Positions 1 through 8,115 are shown, counted from the first letter of the stretch. The stretch: DNA of 64,000 bases from Ruegeria arenilitoris (GCF_013030985.1 NZ_WPYP01000002.1:186001-250000); one strand, 5' to 3'. Notes: generated by a model from the letters alone, not told the origin. Made by a program: numbers and translations.

Positions 1-305
1 GTGCGCAGGTTCGGAAAAGCGGCCAGCGCCTCATCGACAATCGGCGGCACAGCCTCAGAGCGGCGGAAGATATCGACCATGTCCACCGGTTCGGAAATCT
101 CGGACAATGAGGCCCGAACGGTCTGACCAAACAGCTCAGCCCCGGCATGGCCCGGATTGACCGGAATGACCGTAAATCCCTTCAACGACAGATACCGCGC
201 CACGTAATAGCTGGGCCGCACCGGGTTCATCGACACACCCACAACGGCGATCACCTTGGTGCGCTGCAGGATGTCTTTCAGAAAATCGTCAGAATAGTCG
301 CTCAT
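1..305 (-). CDS. CoA-binding domain protein (YccU family), 3' end outside window
   Basis: Reading the minus strand from the ATG at 305 gives an open frame running off the window edge (about 101 codons seen). The protein begins MSDYSDDFLKDILQRTKVIA, then VVGVSMNPVRPSYYVARYL and a VIPVNPG strand. This is the Rossmann-type CoA-binding fold (CoA_binding_2, YccU) with its nucleotide loop near residues 20-30. Family members are about 140-150 residues, so roughly two thirds is present. The exact role is unknown; a CoA-ligand-binding or sensing protein is likely. It lies downstream of, and in the same direction as, the YHS gene, but a terminator separates the two. Confidence 0.8.
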   Translation of the reverse strand, partial: MSDYSDDFLKDILQRTKVIAVVGVSMNPVRPSYYVARYLSLKGFTVIPVNPGHAGAELFGQTVRASLSEISEPVDMVDIFRRSEAVPPIVDEALAAFPNLR

Positions 306-330
306 GCGGGCACCCTAATCCGGGTGTCCC

Positions 331-363
331 AAAGAAAAAAGCGCCCAGGTCGAACCTGAGCGC
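331..363 (-). terminator. Rho-independent terminator of the YHS gene
   Basis: A 10-bp stem (341-350 with 354-363, one G-T pair, loop CGA) is followed on the minus strand by a T-rich run, the complement of AAAGAAAAAA at 331-340. It ends transcription arriving from the YHS gene before the CoA-binding gene. A second inverted repeat (CCGCGG arms, about 395-419) lies just upstream of it. Confidence 0.75.
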
Positions 364-503
364 CAGTTGTTGGAACGAGGGACAGTGAAATGACCCGCGG
401 CAGTTCCGTTCCGCGGTCACTGTGACATTTAGGCATAAGTTGAGAGAAAAAAAGGGGGCGCGCGCATTTTTGTGATGACACGCCGCAAAAAGCGGAGCTC
501 CGC

Positions 504-956
504 CTATTGTTCGTACAGAATTACGGGCCAGTGCGCCTCGGCCATGCGGATGTATTCGGCCGTTGCTTCGCGCCACATCTCCTCGATCTCGGGCGAGTGG
601 GTCAGGTACAGACGGCCATCGATCACCTGCCATGCCAGCGGGTCAGTGCTGACCAGAATCCCCTTGGCCATAGCATACGCACAATACCCCCCGAACTGGG
701 GTGCAAAGGCGCGCGGATCACGCTCGAACGCCTCACGGTTTTCATCTGAGGCAAAATGCCATTCGGCCCCCTTCCAGACGATCGCATATTGCGGCTGACC
801 AAGTACCGGCGCATCGCCTTTGAAATAGGAGACCGGATCGTACCCTGCCATGGCCGCGCCATCGGCCTCATAAAACACAGGCATTTCCTGCGCTGTCACG
901 GCAGGAGCAATCATAGCGGCGGCCATCGCGCCAAGAAGGAAACGTCGGGTCAGCAT
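504..956 (-). CDS. Exported YHS domain-containing protein
   Basis: 150 residues. The N-terminus MLTRRFLLGAMAAAMIAPAV has paired arginines, a hydrophobic core and an Ala-x-Ala-like exit, so it is a Sec or Tat-like signal peptide and the protein is probably periplasmic. The mature part holds a YHS domain: GYDPVSYFKGDAPVLG, then WHFASDENREAFERDP and APQFGGYCAYA. YHS domains resemble metal-binding TRASH domains and occur in copper- or metal-related proteins; no ligand is proven here. The gene stands alone between a terminator and the zinc-ribbon gene. Confidence 0.8.
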   Translation of the reverse strand: MLTRRFLLGAMAAAMIAPAVTAQEMPVFYEADGAAMAGYDPVSYFKGDAPVLGQPQYAIVWKGAEWHFASDENREAFERDPRAFAPQFGGYCAYAMAKGILVSTDPLAWQVIDGRLYLTHSPEIEEMWREATAEYIRMAEAHWPVILYEQ

Positions 957-1062
957 AACGGTATTCGAGTTTCAGACATCAGGGTCTCAAGATGCAAGTT
1001 TTGCAGCCCAGTGGAACCCCATTTAACGGGGTTGTGATCACCTGTGTCGCCCAGACGCCACG

Positions 1063-1377
1063 TCAGTCGAAGATGTCCTCGATGACGTCCCATGCCTCGT
1101 CGAACACGCGCGAGAACATACTCTTCTTCTTTTTCTGCTTCTTTTTCCTGTTGTTGCCCGCTGCATTTAGGGTGTCACGTCGCGTCTTGCCTCCGGTCAA
1201 CTTACGCTTGGGCACCATCTTGAGGTCATGCAACGGCGCACCGCAACTGGAACAGCTCAACTCGTGACGTTGTTTTCCCTTCAGGACCAGCGCAGCGCGG
1301 GTCCCGCAATAGCAGCAGGTGGCGATTTTGGACGGGCTGGAAATGAGTCTCTCCTGTTTATCTGTGCCTAGAGGCAT
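1063..1377 (-). CDS. Zinc-ribbon hypothetical protein with basic tail
   Basis: A small protein with two Cys pairs (CCYCG and CSSCG) about 20 residues apart, a typical zinc ribbon, then a strongly basic stretch (RKKKQKKKKS) and an acidic C-terminus (DEAWDVIEDIFD). The start is uncertain. The ATG at 1377 overlaps the end of rlmB by 20 bp and has no good ribosome site. A strong AGGAG at 1351-1355 sits six bases ahead of an in-frame ATT at 1342-1344, just after the rlmB stop (see findings). The gene is transcribed with rlmB. A nucleic-acid-binding role is suggested only by the zinc ribbon and basic tail. Confidence 0.65.
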   Translation of the reverse strand: MPLGTDKQERLISSPSKIATCCYCGTRAALVLKGKQRHELSCSSCGAPLHDLKMVPKRKLTGGKTRRDTLNAAGNNRKKKQKKKKSMFSRVFDEAWDVIEDIFD

Positions 1378-2131
1378 ATAGGGCGAGTGCGGCCGCGTTT
1401 GAGACGTTGAGTGATCCAAATCCGCCGGCTGCGTCGATTTTCACCAGCCGGTCAACGGTTTCCTTGGTTTTCTGGCGCAATCCCGGCCCTTCGGCCCCCA
1501 GCACCAAGGCGACAGGCTGGTCCAACTTCCCGCCCAGGGCCGATTCGATGGTGTCGTCGGCCTCACCATCCAGCCCCAGCACCAGAAACCCCATGTTCTG
1601 CAATTCCACGATCGCATCCGCCAGATTGCGAACCCGCAGATAGGGCTGACGTTCCAGCGCACCGCTCGCAGTTTTCGCCAGCGCGCCGGTTTCCGGTGCC
1701 GAGTGGTGCCGCGTGCCGATCACCGCACTGGCCCCCAGAACCTCGGCCGAGCGCAGAATCGCCCCGACATTGTGCGGGTCGGTCACACGATCCAACAGAA
1801 TCACGCGGGGGTGTTCGCGCCCGATGCAGTTTTCGGCCAGCCCACCCCAGTCCAGCGGCTTGACCTCAAGCGCGGCACCCTGATGGACGGACCCCGGATC
1901 AATGGGCGCGGTGAATTTGCGCGGATCGACCATTTCGGTCTCAATCCCAGCAAATTCAATCGCTTCGGCCAGTTTATCGCGCGCGTTTCGCGTCACGATC
2001 AGACGCAATTTCTGCCGTTTGGGGTTCATCAACGCATCGCGCACTGCGTGCAGACCGAACAGCCAAACGGTCTCCGCAGCGGCCGCTTTGCGCGCCTGTT
2101 CCTTTTCAACGACCCACTTGGGTTTCTTCAT
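1358..2131 (-). CDS. rlmB: 23S rRNA (guanosine-2'-O)-methyltransferase RlmB
   Basis: 257 residues, SpoU/TrmH (SPOUT) family. An N-terminal substrate-binding domain (VWLFGLHAVRDALMNPKRQ) is followed by the knotted methyltransferase domain with its three motifs: NVGAILRSAEVLGA (motif 1), LVLGAEGPGLR (motif 2) and SLNVSNAAALALY (motif 3). The family uses S-adenosylmethionine to methylate the ribose of a conserved 23S rRNA guanosine (G2251 in E. coli). A GGAGG ribosome site precedes the ATG at 2131. It is divergent from tRNA-Tyr, and its stop codon leads straight into the ribosome site of the zinc-ribbon gene. Confidence 0.92.
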   Translation of the reverse strand: MKKPKWVVEKEQARKAAAAETVWLFGLHAVRDALMNPKRQKLRLIVTRNARDKLAEAIEFAGIETEMVDPRKFTAPIDPGSVHQGAALEVKPLDWGGLAENCIGREHPRVILLDRVTDPHNVGAILRSAEVLGASAVIGTRHHSAPETGALAKTASGALERQPYLRVRNLADAIVELQNMGFLVLGLDGEADDTIESALGGKLDQPVALVLGAEGPGLRQKTKETVDRLVKIDAAGGFGSLNVSNAAALALYASRHR

Positions 2132-2187
2132 TTCTTGGGCCTCCGGGCCGGGAATTCGGTTTCCTGCGTCAAAGCGGTATTTTCCTG

Positions 2188-2216
2188 TTGACGCTCCTTT
2201 AAGGCGCTAGTAATCA
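2188..2216 (+). promoter_or_regulatory. Sigma-70-type promoter of tRNA-Tyr
   Basis: TTGACG (2188-2193) and TAATCA (2211-2216) are separated by 17 bp. That places the start of transcription near 2223, about 25 bp before the mature tRNA. The -35 matches consensus well; the -10 is weaker. Confidence 0.6.
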
Positions 2217-2247
2217 CGCCTCCACGTCAGGTGCAACGCCTGACAGT

Positions 2248-2331
2248 GGGCGACAGGCCGCAAGGTGTGGCAGGGGACTGTAACTCCCTCGCGGAGACGC
2301 ACGCCTGGTTCGATTCCAGGGTCGCCCACCA
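2248..2331 (+). tRNA. tRNA-Tyr (GTA anticodon)
   Basis: A class-II tRNA of 84 nt with encoded CCA. The acceptor stem is GGGCGAC (2248-2254) with GTCGCCC (2321-2327), discriminator A, then CCA at 2329-2331. The anticodon loop is CTGTAAC, so the anticodon is GTA (Tyr). A long variable arm follows, then the T arm CCTGG-TTCGATT-CCAGG. It is the only tRNA found in the window. Confidence 0.93.
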
Positions 2332-2365
2332 TCTTCCTCAGATGGTGACAAAGTGCAACGGGCCG

Positions 2366-3484
2366 TTAATTCGGCAGGCATTCCCATTCTGCGACCACCT
2401 GATTGCCACGCACCGCCAGCATGGTTCCGAACTGATTCAGCATCGCCTCGCTTTGGGTTGGGCGCAGTATGGCGATATCTCCGGGCGTGACCACGGCCGA
2501 GCGCGGCCCGGTCCAGACCTCCTGATTGCTGGAACGGCCAAAAACCGTGGAATATCCGAACCCATCGGGAAAAACAGGCTGTGCCAGAAAATGCCCGCCA
2601 AACACCGCGATATCCGTTTTCGTTCGCTTCAGAAAATCCAATCCGGGCAGAGTATTACCAGGCATTGCCTTGAGAATCGGCGTGGCGATGAAAGCTGCGG
2701 GCTGAAACTCTTGCGTCGAGGCGTGGTCGAAATCGCTCGGCTTGACCAGAACCGACCCAAAGGCGACCTCGGTGGCGCCATCACCGACCCCATAGGACTG
2801 AAAGGTCAGACTGCCACCGGTGTTCAGGCACAGCCCTTCCCCGCCCTTGGGTAAGCTGGAAACCGCGCGCCGATAAGCATCCGCGCTGACCAGAGTGGCA
2901 CGTTTCTTAAGGAATCCCGGCAGCTTGGCCAGATGCGCTTCATACCCCATCAGGCCCGACAGGCGCGCGTTGGGGTTGGCTTCGATTTCCCGCGCGATAT
3001 CCGCGATGTTTTCCGGCTGAAACCCTCCGCGATGCAGACCGATATCCACCTCAAGCGACAGGCGAAGGGTGGACTGTCTTTCCGCCGCAAGCGCCAGATA
3101 GTCCCGCAAACGCTCCGGCGTGTCGATCAGCCACTGAACGCGCGCCGCAGCGTCCGGGCACGCGGCCAGAACCCGCGCGGCCGAACTGACCGGCAGCGGT
3201 TTACCGATCAAGTGATCCGTCTTGGGCTCAGCCTGCAAAAGCGCCAGCAACATCGTCTCGGAAAAGGTCATCAGGCCCGAGGTCGAAATCCGCCCCCGTA
3301 TGTGGTCCAGCAGGGGCAGGCAGGGCAGAGACTTGGCGACCAGACGGCGATCCAACCCGGCGTCTGAGCCGCTGACGGCAAGGGCGCAGTTCGCATCCAG
3401 CCGATCCAGATCGACGACGGTGACCGGCTTGTCCACGCCATGGGCGCGCAGTGTTTCGGACAGGGTTCGCAGGTATTCGGTCAT
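2366..3484 (-). CDS. PLP fold-III enzyme (alanine-racemase-domain, D-threonine aldolase / D-serine dehydratase-like)
   Basis: 372 residues. The N-terminal alanine racemase-type barrel has the PLP lysine at about residue 51 (RRLVAKSLPCLPLL) and the EVDIGLHRGG strand typical of this family. The C-terminal beta domain resembles that of D-serine dehydratase and D-threonine aldolase. However, where those enzymes carry a Pro-x-His-x-Cys metal site after the Gly-Asp strand (here GDIAIL), this protein reads RPTQSEAMLNQF, so both usual metal ligands appear to be missing. It may act on a D-amino acid or a hydroxy amino acid; the substrate is unknown. Its ATG overlaps the stop of the upstream flavoenzyme gene (ATGA), so the two are co-translated. 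Confidence 0.75.
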   Translation of the reverse strand: MTEYLRTLSETLRAHGVDKPVTVVDLDRLDANCALAVSGSDAGLDRRLVAKSLPCLPLLDHIRGRISTSGLMTFSETMLLALLQAEPKTDHLIGKPLPVSSAARVLAACPDAAARVQWLIDTPERLRDYLALAAERQSTLRLSLEVDIGLHRGGFQPENIADIAREIEANPNARLSGLMGYEAHLAKLPGFLKKRATLVSADAYRRAVSSLPKGGEGLCLNTGGSLTFQSYGVGDGATEVAFGSVLVKPSDFDHASTQEFQPAAFIATPILKAMPGNTLPGLDFLKRTKTDIAVFGGHFLAQPVFPDGFGYSTVFGRSSNQEVWTGPRSAVVTPGDIAILRPTQSEAMLNQFGTMLAVRGNQVVAEWECLPN

Positions 3485-4728
3485 GGTCGAAACAGCTTGG
3501 ACAAAGCGGGGGTCAGGAACTTGCCACCGGGATCGAGCTGCTCTCGTAATGTGCAGAACCGGTCGAAATCCGGGTACATTCCCGACAACTCTTTGTAGGT
3601 CAAACTGTGCATCTTCCCCCAGTGCGGGCGTCCCCCCGCCTCGACAAACAAGGGTTCCAACGCATCAAAATACCGGCGGTGATCTTCATTCGCATCCGTG
3701 TGCACGGCAATCGAAACCCGCGGCCCGCCCTGAAACGGAGACAGACAGGCCGTGTCCCCTGCGGTTTGGCGGACCTCGATGGGGAAATAGATATCCTTGT
3801 GATCGCGGTGCAGTCGGGTAAGGACCTCTTGCAGCACATCCCCGGCCATGTCAGGCGGCAGGTGATATTCCATCTCGTTGAACCGAATATGCCGATCGCT
3901 GCAAAGAACTCGCCAACTTTCCCCGACATAGTCTTCGTCCGATTGCGCAAGCGTCAGCAGCTTCAGCAGCATTCTGCGCACCCCATCGCTGAGCTTACCA
4001 GCGTTGCGCGCAAGCTTCAGAACCTTAACGGCGATCATGTCCAGATCACGCGGAGCCGTCCCCTCGGGACCGTCAGACAGGTCGTGGCGTATTTCGACGG
4101 ATTTGCCGGTAAAGGGGATACAGAAGAATTCAAAGTTTCGGTTCTCAGCCCAGTTCCGGTGCATGTTGGCGAGACTGTCTTGCAGATCAGCCAGGCGCAC
4201 CCTGCGGCGCAGGTTATATTTTGGCACGACCGAGATTTGCGCCTCGGTCAGCACGCCCAGCATCCCAAGCGTGACTTGCGCCATCTCAAGCGGGATATCA
4301 TCGGTGGACAGGATATCTCCGCCCGCGCTGATCAGTTTCGCGGCGGTGATTTCGGCGGCAAGACACGGCAGCGTCCGCCCGGTGCCATGTGTCGCGGTCG
4401 AGGCCGCCCCGGCCAGAGATTGTACGTTGATGTCGCCGAGGTTGCGAAAAGCCAGCCCCTGCGCGGCCAGCGCCGGAGACAGATCCCGCAGCCGTGCATT
4501 TGCATTGACCCAGATCCGGTCACCGTCCCGGTCGCCCAGCGTCGGTAAATCCAGCCTGGACAGGTCCAGAATTCGGTCCCCGCCTGCAACAATAGGCGTG
4601 AACGAATGCCCTGCCCCCACAACGCGCAGGCTGGGCGCTTCCGCTATTGTCTGCCGCAACTCGGTAATCGAGTCGGGGCGCGTGATCACCGTATCCGCGC
4701 TCTGGTTTCCGGCCCAATTGATCCACAT
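3481..4728 (-). CDS. FAD-linked aldonolactone/alditol oxidase-type protein
   Basis: 415 residues from the ATG at 4728, chosen because GGAGG lies six bases upstream; a longer frame reaches 4779. The protein has an N-terminal VAO/PCMH FAD domain with RVVGAGHSFTP near residues 35-44. The His of GAGHS is the usual site of covalent FAD attachment in D-arabinono-lactone, gulonolactone and alditol oxidases. The C-terminal ALO domain has the family's HWGK signature near residue 369. Expected reaction: oxidation of a sugar lactone or polyol, with oxygen or another acceptor. It is translationally coupled to the PLP enzyme gene, so both probably serve one pathway of unknown substrate. Confidence 0.82.
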   Translation of the reverse strand: MWINWAGNQSADTVITRPDSITELRQTIAEAPSLRVVGAGHSFTPIVAGGDRILDLSRLDLPTLGDRDGDRIWVNANARLRDLSPALAAQGLAFRNLGDINVQSLAGAASTATHGTGRTLPCLAAEITAAKLISAGGDILSTDDIPLEMAQVTLGMLGVLTEAQISVVPKYNLRRRVRLADLQDSLANMHRNWAENRNFEFFCIPFTGKSVEIRHDLSDGPEGTAPRDLDMIAVKVLKLARNAGKLSDGVRRMLLKLLTLAQSDEDYVGESWRVLCSDRHIRFNEMEYHLPPDMAGDVLQEVLTRLHRDHKDIYFPIEVRQTAGDTACLSPFQGGPRVSIAVHTDANEDHRRYFDALEPLFVEAGGRPHWGKMHSLTYKELSGMYPDFDRFCTLREQLDPGGKFLTPALSKLFRP

Positions 4729-4815
4729 GTGCTGCCTCCTCCGGAAACAGAGGATTGCAGCACATGAAGGTTGAAACAAGTCAAGTTTACAGAGAGTTAC
4801 CCAACGAAACTTACG

Positions 4816-5337
4816 TCACGCCGCAGCCGAGCGTTGTGCTGTGACGCGGTTGAACCATTCGGTAACAGCCTCGACGCTTGGCTCAATTTGTTCAGCCGCG
4901 TCGCCGGTGAATTCCTGGAACTTTTCAGTGTTCAGGCCGTTCACGCCGACCAGTACCGGGATATCCTGTGCCAGCGCCTCGGCGATCACCGGGCGGAAAC
5001 CGCGTCCATCAGCCTCGTGCTTGCCGAACTTGTTGATGATCAGCAATTGCGGCGCGTCTTCAAGCGAGTTGGTGACATATCCCACCGCCTGCTCCAGCGC
5101 CGCCGGGTCCAGTCGGCAGCCACGCGCATGTTCACCCAGGGACTGTGAGATACGTATGACCTCTCCGTCCGGCAGGACACGTACGTCCATGTCGCATTTG
5201 CTGCTGTCGGCGCATTCGGTGTTGGTTTGAACCACACCGGCCAGATGGGCACCGGCGGCTTGCAAATGCGCGGCAACGGCGCTCAGCAGGCGGTCGGTGG
5301 CGCCGCGTTCGGTGGTGGTGACATAGGCCAGATACAT
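4816..5337 (-). CDS. DUF2478 family protein
   Basis: 173 residues, matching my recollection of DUF2478 (alphaproteobacterial). It starts MYLAYVTTTERGATDRLLSA and carries the conserved Cys-containing segment NTECADSSKCDMDVRVLP and a LLIINKFGKHEADGRG strand-helix unit. The fold looks like a P-loop-derived NTPase, but I see no intact Walker A motif. Relatives are often encoded near molybdenum or other metal transport genes; there are none here. GAGGG precedes the ATG. It is followed by the flavoenzyme operon on the same strand. Confidence 0.7.
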   Translation of the reverse strand: MYLAYVTTTERGATDRLLSAVAAHLQAAGAHLAGVVQTNTECADSSKCDMDVRVLPDGEVIRISQSLGEHARGCRLDPAALEQAVGYVTNSLEDAPQLLIINKFGKHEADGRGFRPVIAEALAQDIPVLVGVNGLNTEKFQEFTGDAAEQIEPSVEAVTEWFNRVTAQRSAAA

Positions 5338-5400
5338 TGAAAGACCCTCGTATTAAAACTGTGACATTCCAGATAGCACGCATGACCCTGCCCGGCCACT

Positions 5401-5421
5401 CCCCGCGTTATGGTAACGGGG
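5401..5421 (-). terminator. Hairpin overlapping the nnrU stop codon
   Basis: CCCCG...CGGGG arms with an inner TTA/TAA pairing and a short bulge, spanning the nnrU stop. There is no clear T run, so it is only a possible terminator or 3'-end stabiliser. Confidence 0.35.
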
Positions 5422-6073
5422 ACAGACCAATCACAGGTGCGTGCAGGTGAAGCAGAACCGCAAAGGCGGCAAGTGAAACCAGCCCGACCCACAGGCTGGG
5501 CCAGGGGCGCGGAGCCCGCAACGAAAACCGCGCGGTGTTGCGGGACAGGCGTGTCCATTCGATCCCCATCTCACGCGCCTTGCGGCGGTCGATCAGGGCC
5601 ATGCCTAGTGCAGCAAATCCCGCAAACAGACCGAACAGGATGACATGGGACAGGCTGCCATTGGCCAGCAAATGCGCCAGTGCCCACAGCATCAGCGCCG
5701 CCAGCAAAGGATGACGCGTCGTGCGCAGGATACCGGGATTTTCCGGATCGAATGGGCGGTGCCCCAAGCCCCCGAATGAAAACGGGTTCTGGATCGAGAT
5801 GCCGGTGACGGCCAGCCAACACACGACCGGCATCACCAGCAGCGGCACCCAGCGCAAAACAGGAAACGGTGGGATAACCTCGACATAGGGCGCCTGCGCG
5901 GCGGCAACGATCAGCCAGCCGAGAACAAACAAAGACAGAACCGAATACGCGGCGAAATACGTCCTGCGCCCCATCACCTCAATCAACCGGCCGCGCATCG
6001 CGGGCCGCGCCGGAATCATGTGCGTCAGCAGAAATGTGACAAGTGCAGCAAGGAAAAGGCCCCAACCCAGCAT
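5408..6073 (-). CDS. nnrU: NnrU family membrane protein
   Basis: 221 residues with about six hydrophobic segments. NnrU proteins are integral inner-membrane proteins linked genetically to nitric oxide / nitrite reduction in Rhodobacterales and distantly related to isoprenylcysteine-methyltransferase-like membrane proteins. Seen here: TFLLTHMIPARPAMRG at the N-terminus and the core motif GILRTTRHPLLAALML, followed by LWALAHLLANG. GGAG precedes the ATG. No nor or nir genes are in the window, so a general membrane role is also possible. It is divergent from the glycosylase gene. Confidence 0.83.
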   Translation of the reverse strand: MLGWGLFLAALVTFLLTHMIPARPAMRGRLIEVMGRRTYFAAYSVLSLFVLGWLIVAAAQAPYVEVIPPFPVLRWVPLLVMPVVCWLAVTGISIQNPFSFGGLGHRPFDPENPGILRTTRHPLLAALMLWALAHLLANGSLSHVILFGLFAGFAALGMALIDRRKAREMGIEWTRLSRNTARFSLRAPRPWPSLWVGLVSLAAFAVLLHLHAPVIGLSPLP

Positions 6074-6224
6074 GGTAGTCTCCGTAAATGGTGCCCCGGG
6101 TTTAGTCCTCGGGCGCTGGACGGTCTTTGTCCGAAGTCAAGTCGAGGGCACAAGCATTATTCGACGCGGAACCAGTGCTTGCAACCCGGCAGCGAACACG
6201 CGACCCTGCCGTCGGAGGAGTCTG

Positions 6225-6887
6225 ATGCACCATTTCGACGACATCTTTACCATGGCCGCCAACCGCCACGGCGGGCCCGACGCTTTGGAGTCAAAGCTGA
6301 GCAAGCCCAAAAGCGTGGCTGAATTGACTGCCATGCCGGATGATCGATGGCTGTCGATCATCACCAAATGCGTCTTTCAGGCCGGATTCAACTGGAAGGT
6401 CATCGAAAACAAGTGGGACGGGTTCGAGACCGCATTTGACAACTTCGATGTGGGCCGCTGTGCCTTCATGGATGATGAGAAGTTCGACGCCCTGCTGCAG
6501 GACACCCGCATCGTGCGCAATGGCACCAAGATTGCCACCGTCCGGGACAACGCGGCGTTTCTGCTGGAGTTGCGGCAGGAAGGCGGGGTCGGTCAGATTC
6601 TGGGCGGCTGGCCCTCGACCGATTATGTGGGTCTGCTGGCGATGCTGGGAAAACGCGGGTCGCGTCTGGGCGGGGCCTCGGCCCAATACGCCATGCGGTT
6701 CGCCGGGCGGGACAGTTTCATCCTGTCGCGCGATGTCACCGCGCGGTTGATTGCCGAGGGCGTGGTCGACAAGGCCCCCAGTTCGAAAAAAGCGATGGCA
6801 GCGGTGCAAGAGGCCTTTAACACATGGATGGACCAATCCGGGCGGTCGCTAACGGAAATAAGCCGCGTATTGGCGATGAGCCTGTGA
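6225..6887 (+). CDS. DNA-3-methyladenine glycosylase I (Tag) family protein
   Basis: 220 residues from the ATG at 6225, chosen for the GGAGGAG at 6214-6220; the frame itself is open from 6018. The Tag-type core is visible: FQAGFNWKVIENKWDGFETA, then FDVGRCAFM and TRIVRNGTKIATVRDNA. Tag enzymes remove 3-methyladenine from alkylated DNA. The N- and C-terminal Cys/His residues that bind zinc in E. coli Tag are not evident, so this is the shorter zinc-less subgroup and its activity is inferred. The next gene on this strand is the lipoprotein at 6929. Confidence 0.8.
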   Translation: MHHFDDIFTMAANRHGGPDALESKLSKPKSVAELTAMPDDRWLSIITKCVFQAGFNWKVIENKWDGFETAFDNFDVGRCAFMDDEKFDALLQDTRIVRNGTKIATVRDNAAFLLELRQEGGVGQILGGWPSTDYVGLLAMLGKRGSRLGGASAQYAMRFAGRDSFILSRDVTARLIAEGVVDKAPSSKKAMAAVQEAFNTWMDQSGRSLTEISRVLAMSL

Positions 6888-6928
6888 AAATCAGTTGCAG
6901 AGCAGGCGCTTCGGATTAGGCTTTGAAT

Positions 6929-7615
6929 ATGGCTCGGCGCATTTTGATGACGTTTCTCTTGCTACTCGCCTCCTGCGGTCGCCCGCTAACGGATCAGGAG
7001 CGTGCTTTTGCCGGTGCCGTGCAGGGTGAAACGCTGAATCTGGACCGGGTGCGTCTGGTCGAAGGGGCCCCGGTCGCACCGATCACCTTCTACCGCAAGG
7101 AACGCCCGCGCCTCGCCTGCCGCGAACGTATCCTGCCGCCGCCGGTCGAGGGCGTCGTGACCGCAAAACCCGCCGCCGTTGCCCTGTTCAACAGGGTCTA
7201 CTTCACACGCGACTGGTATCTTGAGGACTATATGTCCGACTTCCCCGAGCAGATGAATCTGGTCGCAGCCATGTTGCTGGCGCATGAGCTGACCCATGTC
7301 TGGCAATGGCAGAACCGGGAAACCACCGGCTATCACCCGCTGCGGGCCGCTGCCGAACATGGCGGCAACAAGGACCCGTATTTGTTCGATATCGAAACCT
7401 CGTCCGATTTCCTGTCGTTCGGGTTCGAACAGCAAGGTGCGATTGTCGAAGAATATGTCTGCTGCCGGGCGCTGGACCCCAAGGCCCCCCGTACCCAGCG
7501 CCTGCACGACATGCTGGGTGCGCATTTCGACCTGTCACCCTTGTCGAACCAACCGCGCGAACGCGACATCGTTATCCCATGGAGCGGTGCCGAAATCGAC
7601 GGTATCTGCCGCTAA
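6929..7615 (+). CDS. Lipoprotein with zinc-protease-like HExxH motif
   Basis: About 228 residues. The N-terminus MARRILMTFLLLLASCG ends in a lipobox (LASC), so it is a lipoprotein. HELTHVWQWQ (HExxH) in the middle is a metalloprotease-type zinc site. A second Glu lies downstream in EEYVCCRAL. The rest matches no named family that I recognise, although similar Roseobacter proteins with HELTHVWQ exist. The start is ATG 6929; a TTG two codons upstream is possible. It converges on the cytochrome gene with 3 bp between stops. A cell-envelope protease or an inactive relative is likely. Confidence 0.6.
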   Translation: MARRILMTFLLLLASCGRPLTDQERAFAGAVQGETLNLDRVRLVEGAPVAPITFYRKERPRLACRERILPPPVEGVVTAKPAAVALFNRVYFTRDWYLEDYMSDFPEQMNLVAAMLLAHELTHVWQWQNRETTGYHPLRAAAEHGGNKDPYLFDIETSSDFLSFGFEQQGAIVEEYVCCRALDPKAPRTQRLHDMLGAHFDLSPLSNQPRERDIVIPWSGAEIDGICR

Positions 7616-7618
7616 GGC

Positions 7619-8023
7619 TTATTGTCCCTGCAATGTTTGCAGATAGGCGACCAGATCCACAATCGGTTGGCTGGTCAGGATCGGCTGCCCCTCGGGCGTT
7701 TTCATCGAAGTGTCCTGGCCATCGAAGTAAGGCCCATAGACCGGCATCGGGCTGCCATGGCTGACCAGCGGGTCGCGCCCGTCGATCCGCGCCACGACGC
7801 GGGCGGTTGGAAACACGCCATCTTCTCCGGTCAGCTTGGTCAGATCAACCGGTTGAATCACCAGCACTCCGGCCATCGGGCCGTATCCGGTTGCGTCGAT
7901 CCCGTGACACGTCGCGCAATAGTGCCGATACAGCTCGGCACCCGTCTCGACATCCTGGGCACCGGCTTGCGACGCCAGCGCCATCACGCCAATTGAAACT
8001 GCATTCAGTACCCGTCCGATCAT
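7619..8023 (-). CDS. Periplasmic monohaem cytochrome c
   Basis: 134 residues from the ATG at 8023 (AGGAGG just upstream; the longer frame from 8122 lacks this support). A signal peptide ending ALASQAGA is followed by a c-type haem site, YCATCHGIDATG (CxxCH). A probable axial Met lies in SHGSPMPVYG. This is a small electron carrier; its partner oxidase or reductase is not in the window. An FNR-type box lies 58-71 bp upstream, so induction at low oxygen is expected. The gene is divergent from the ydcZ-like gene. Confidence 0.82.
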   Translation of the reverse strand: MIGRVLNAVSIGVMALASQAGAQDVETGAELYRHYCATCHGIDATGYGPMAGVLVIQPVDLTKLTGEDGVFPTARVVARIDGRDPLVSHGSPMPVYGPYFDGQDTSMKTPEGQPILTSQPIVDLVAYLQTLQGQ

Positions 8024-8080
8024 CGCATCCTCCTGCCCTGATTGACATTTACAGGCTTGCCCGAGTGCCAGCTTGCCGCA

Positions 8081-8094
8081 ATGATCCAGATCAA
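8081..8094. promoter_or_regulatory. FNR/FnrL-type box
   Basis: ATGATCCAGATCAA matches TTGAT-N4-ATCAA at 9 of 10 defined positions. It lies between the divergent cytochrome c (ATG at 8023) and DMT-type gene (ATG at 8116). Relative to the cytochrome, the box centre is 65 bp from the start codon. A TAAATG element on the minus strand near 8047-8052 would put the box close to -45, suitable for activation. Confidence 0.65.
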
Positions 8095-8115
8095 CGCAGC
8101 AGGAGGATACGGGCA

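Noticed and set aside
4728-4779. Longer start for the lactone-oxidase gene (17 extra residues)
   Set aside because: GGAGG is placed correctly for the ATG at 4728; the extra residues are Cys/Arg-rich and not seen in the family.
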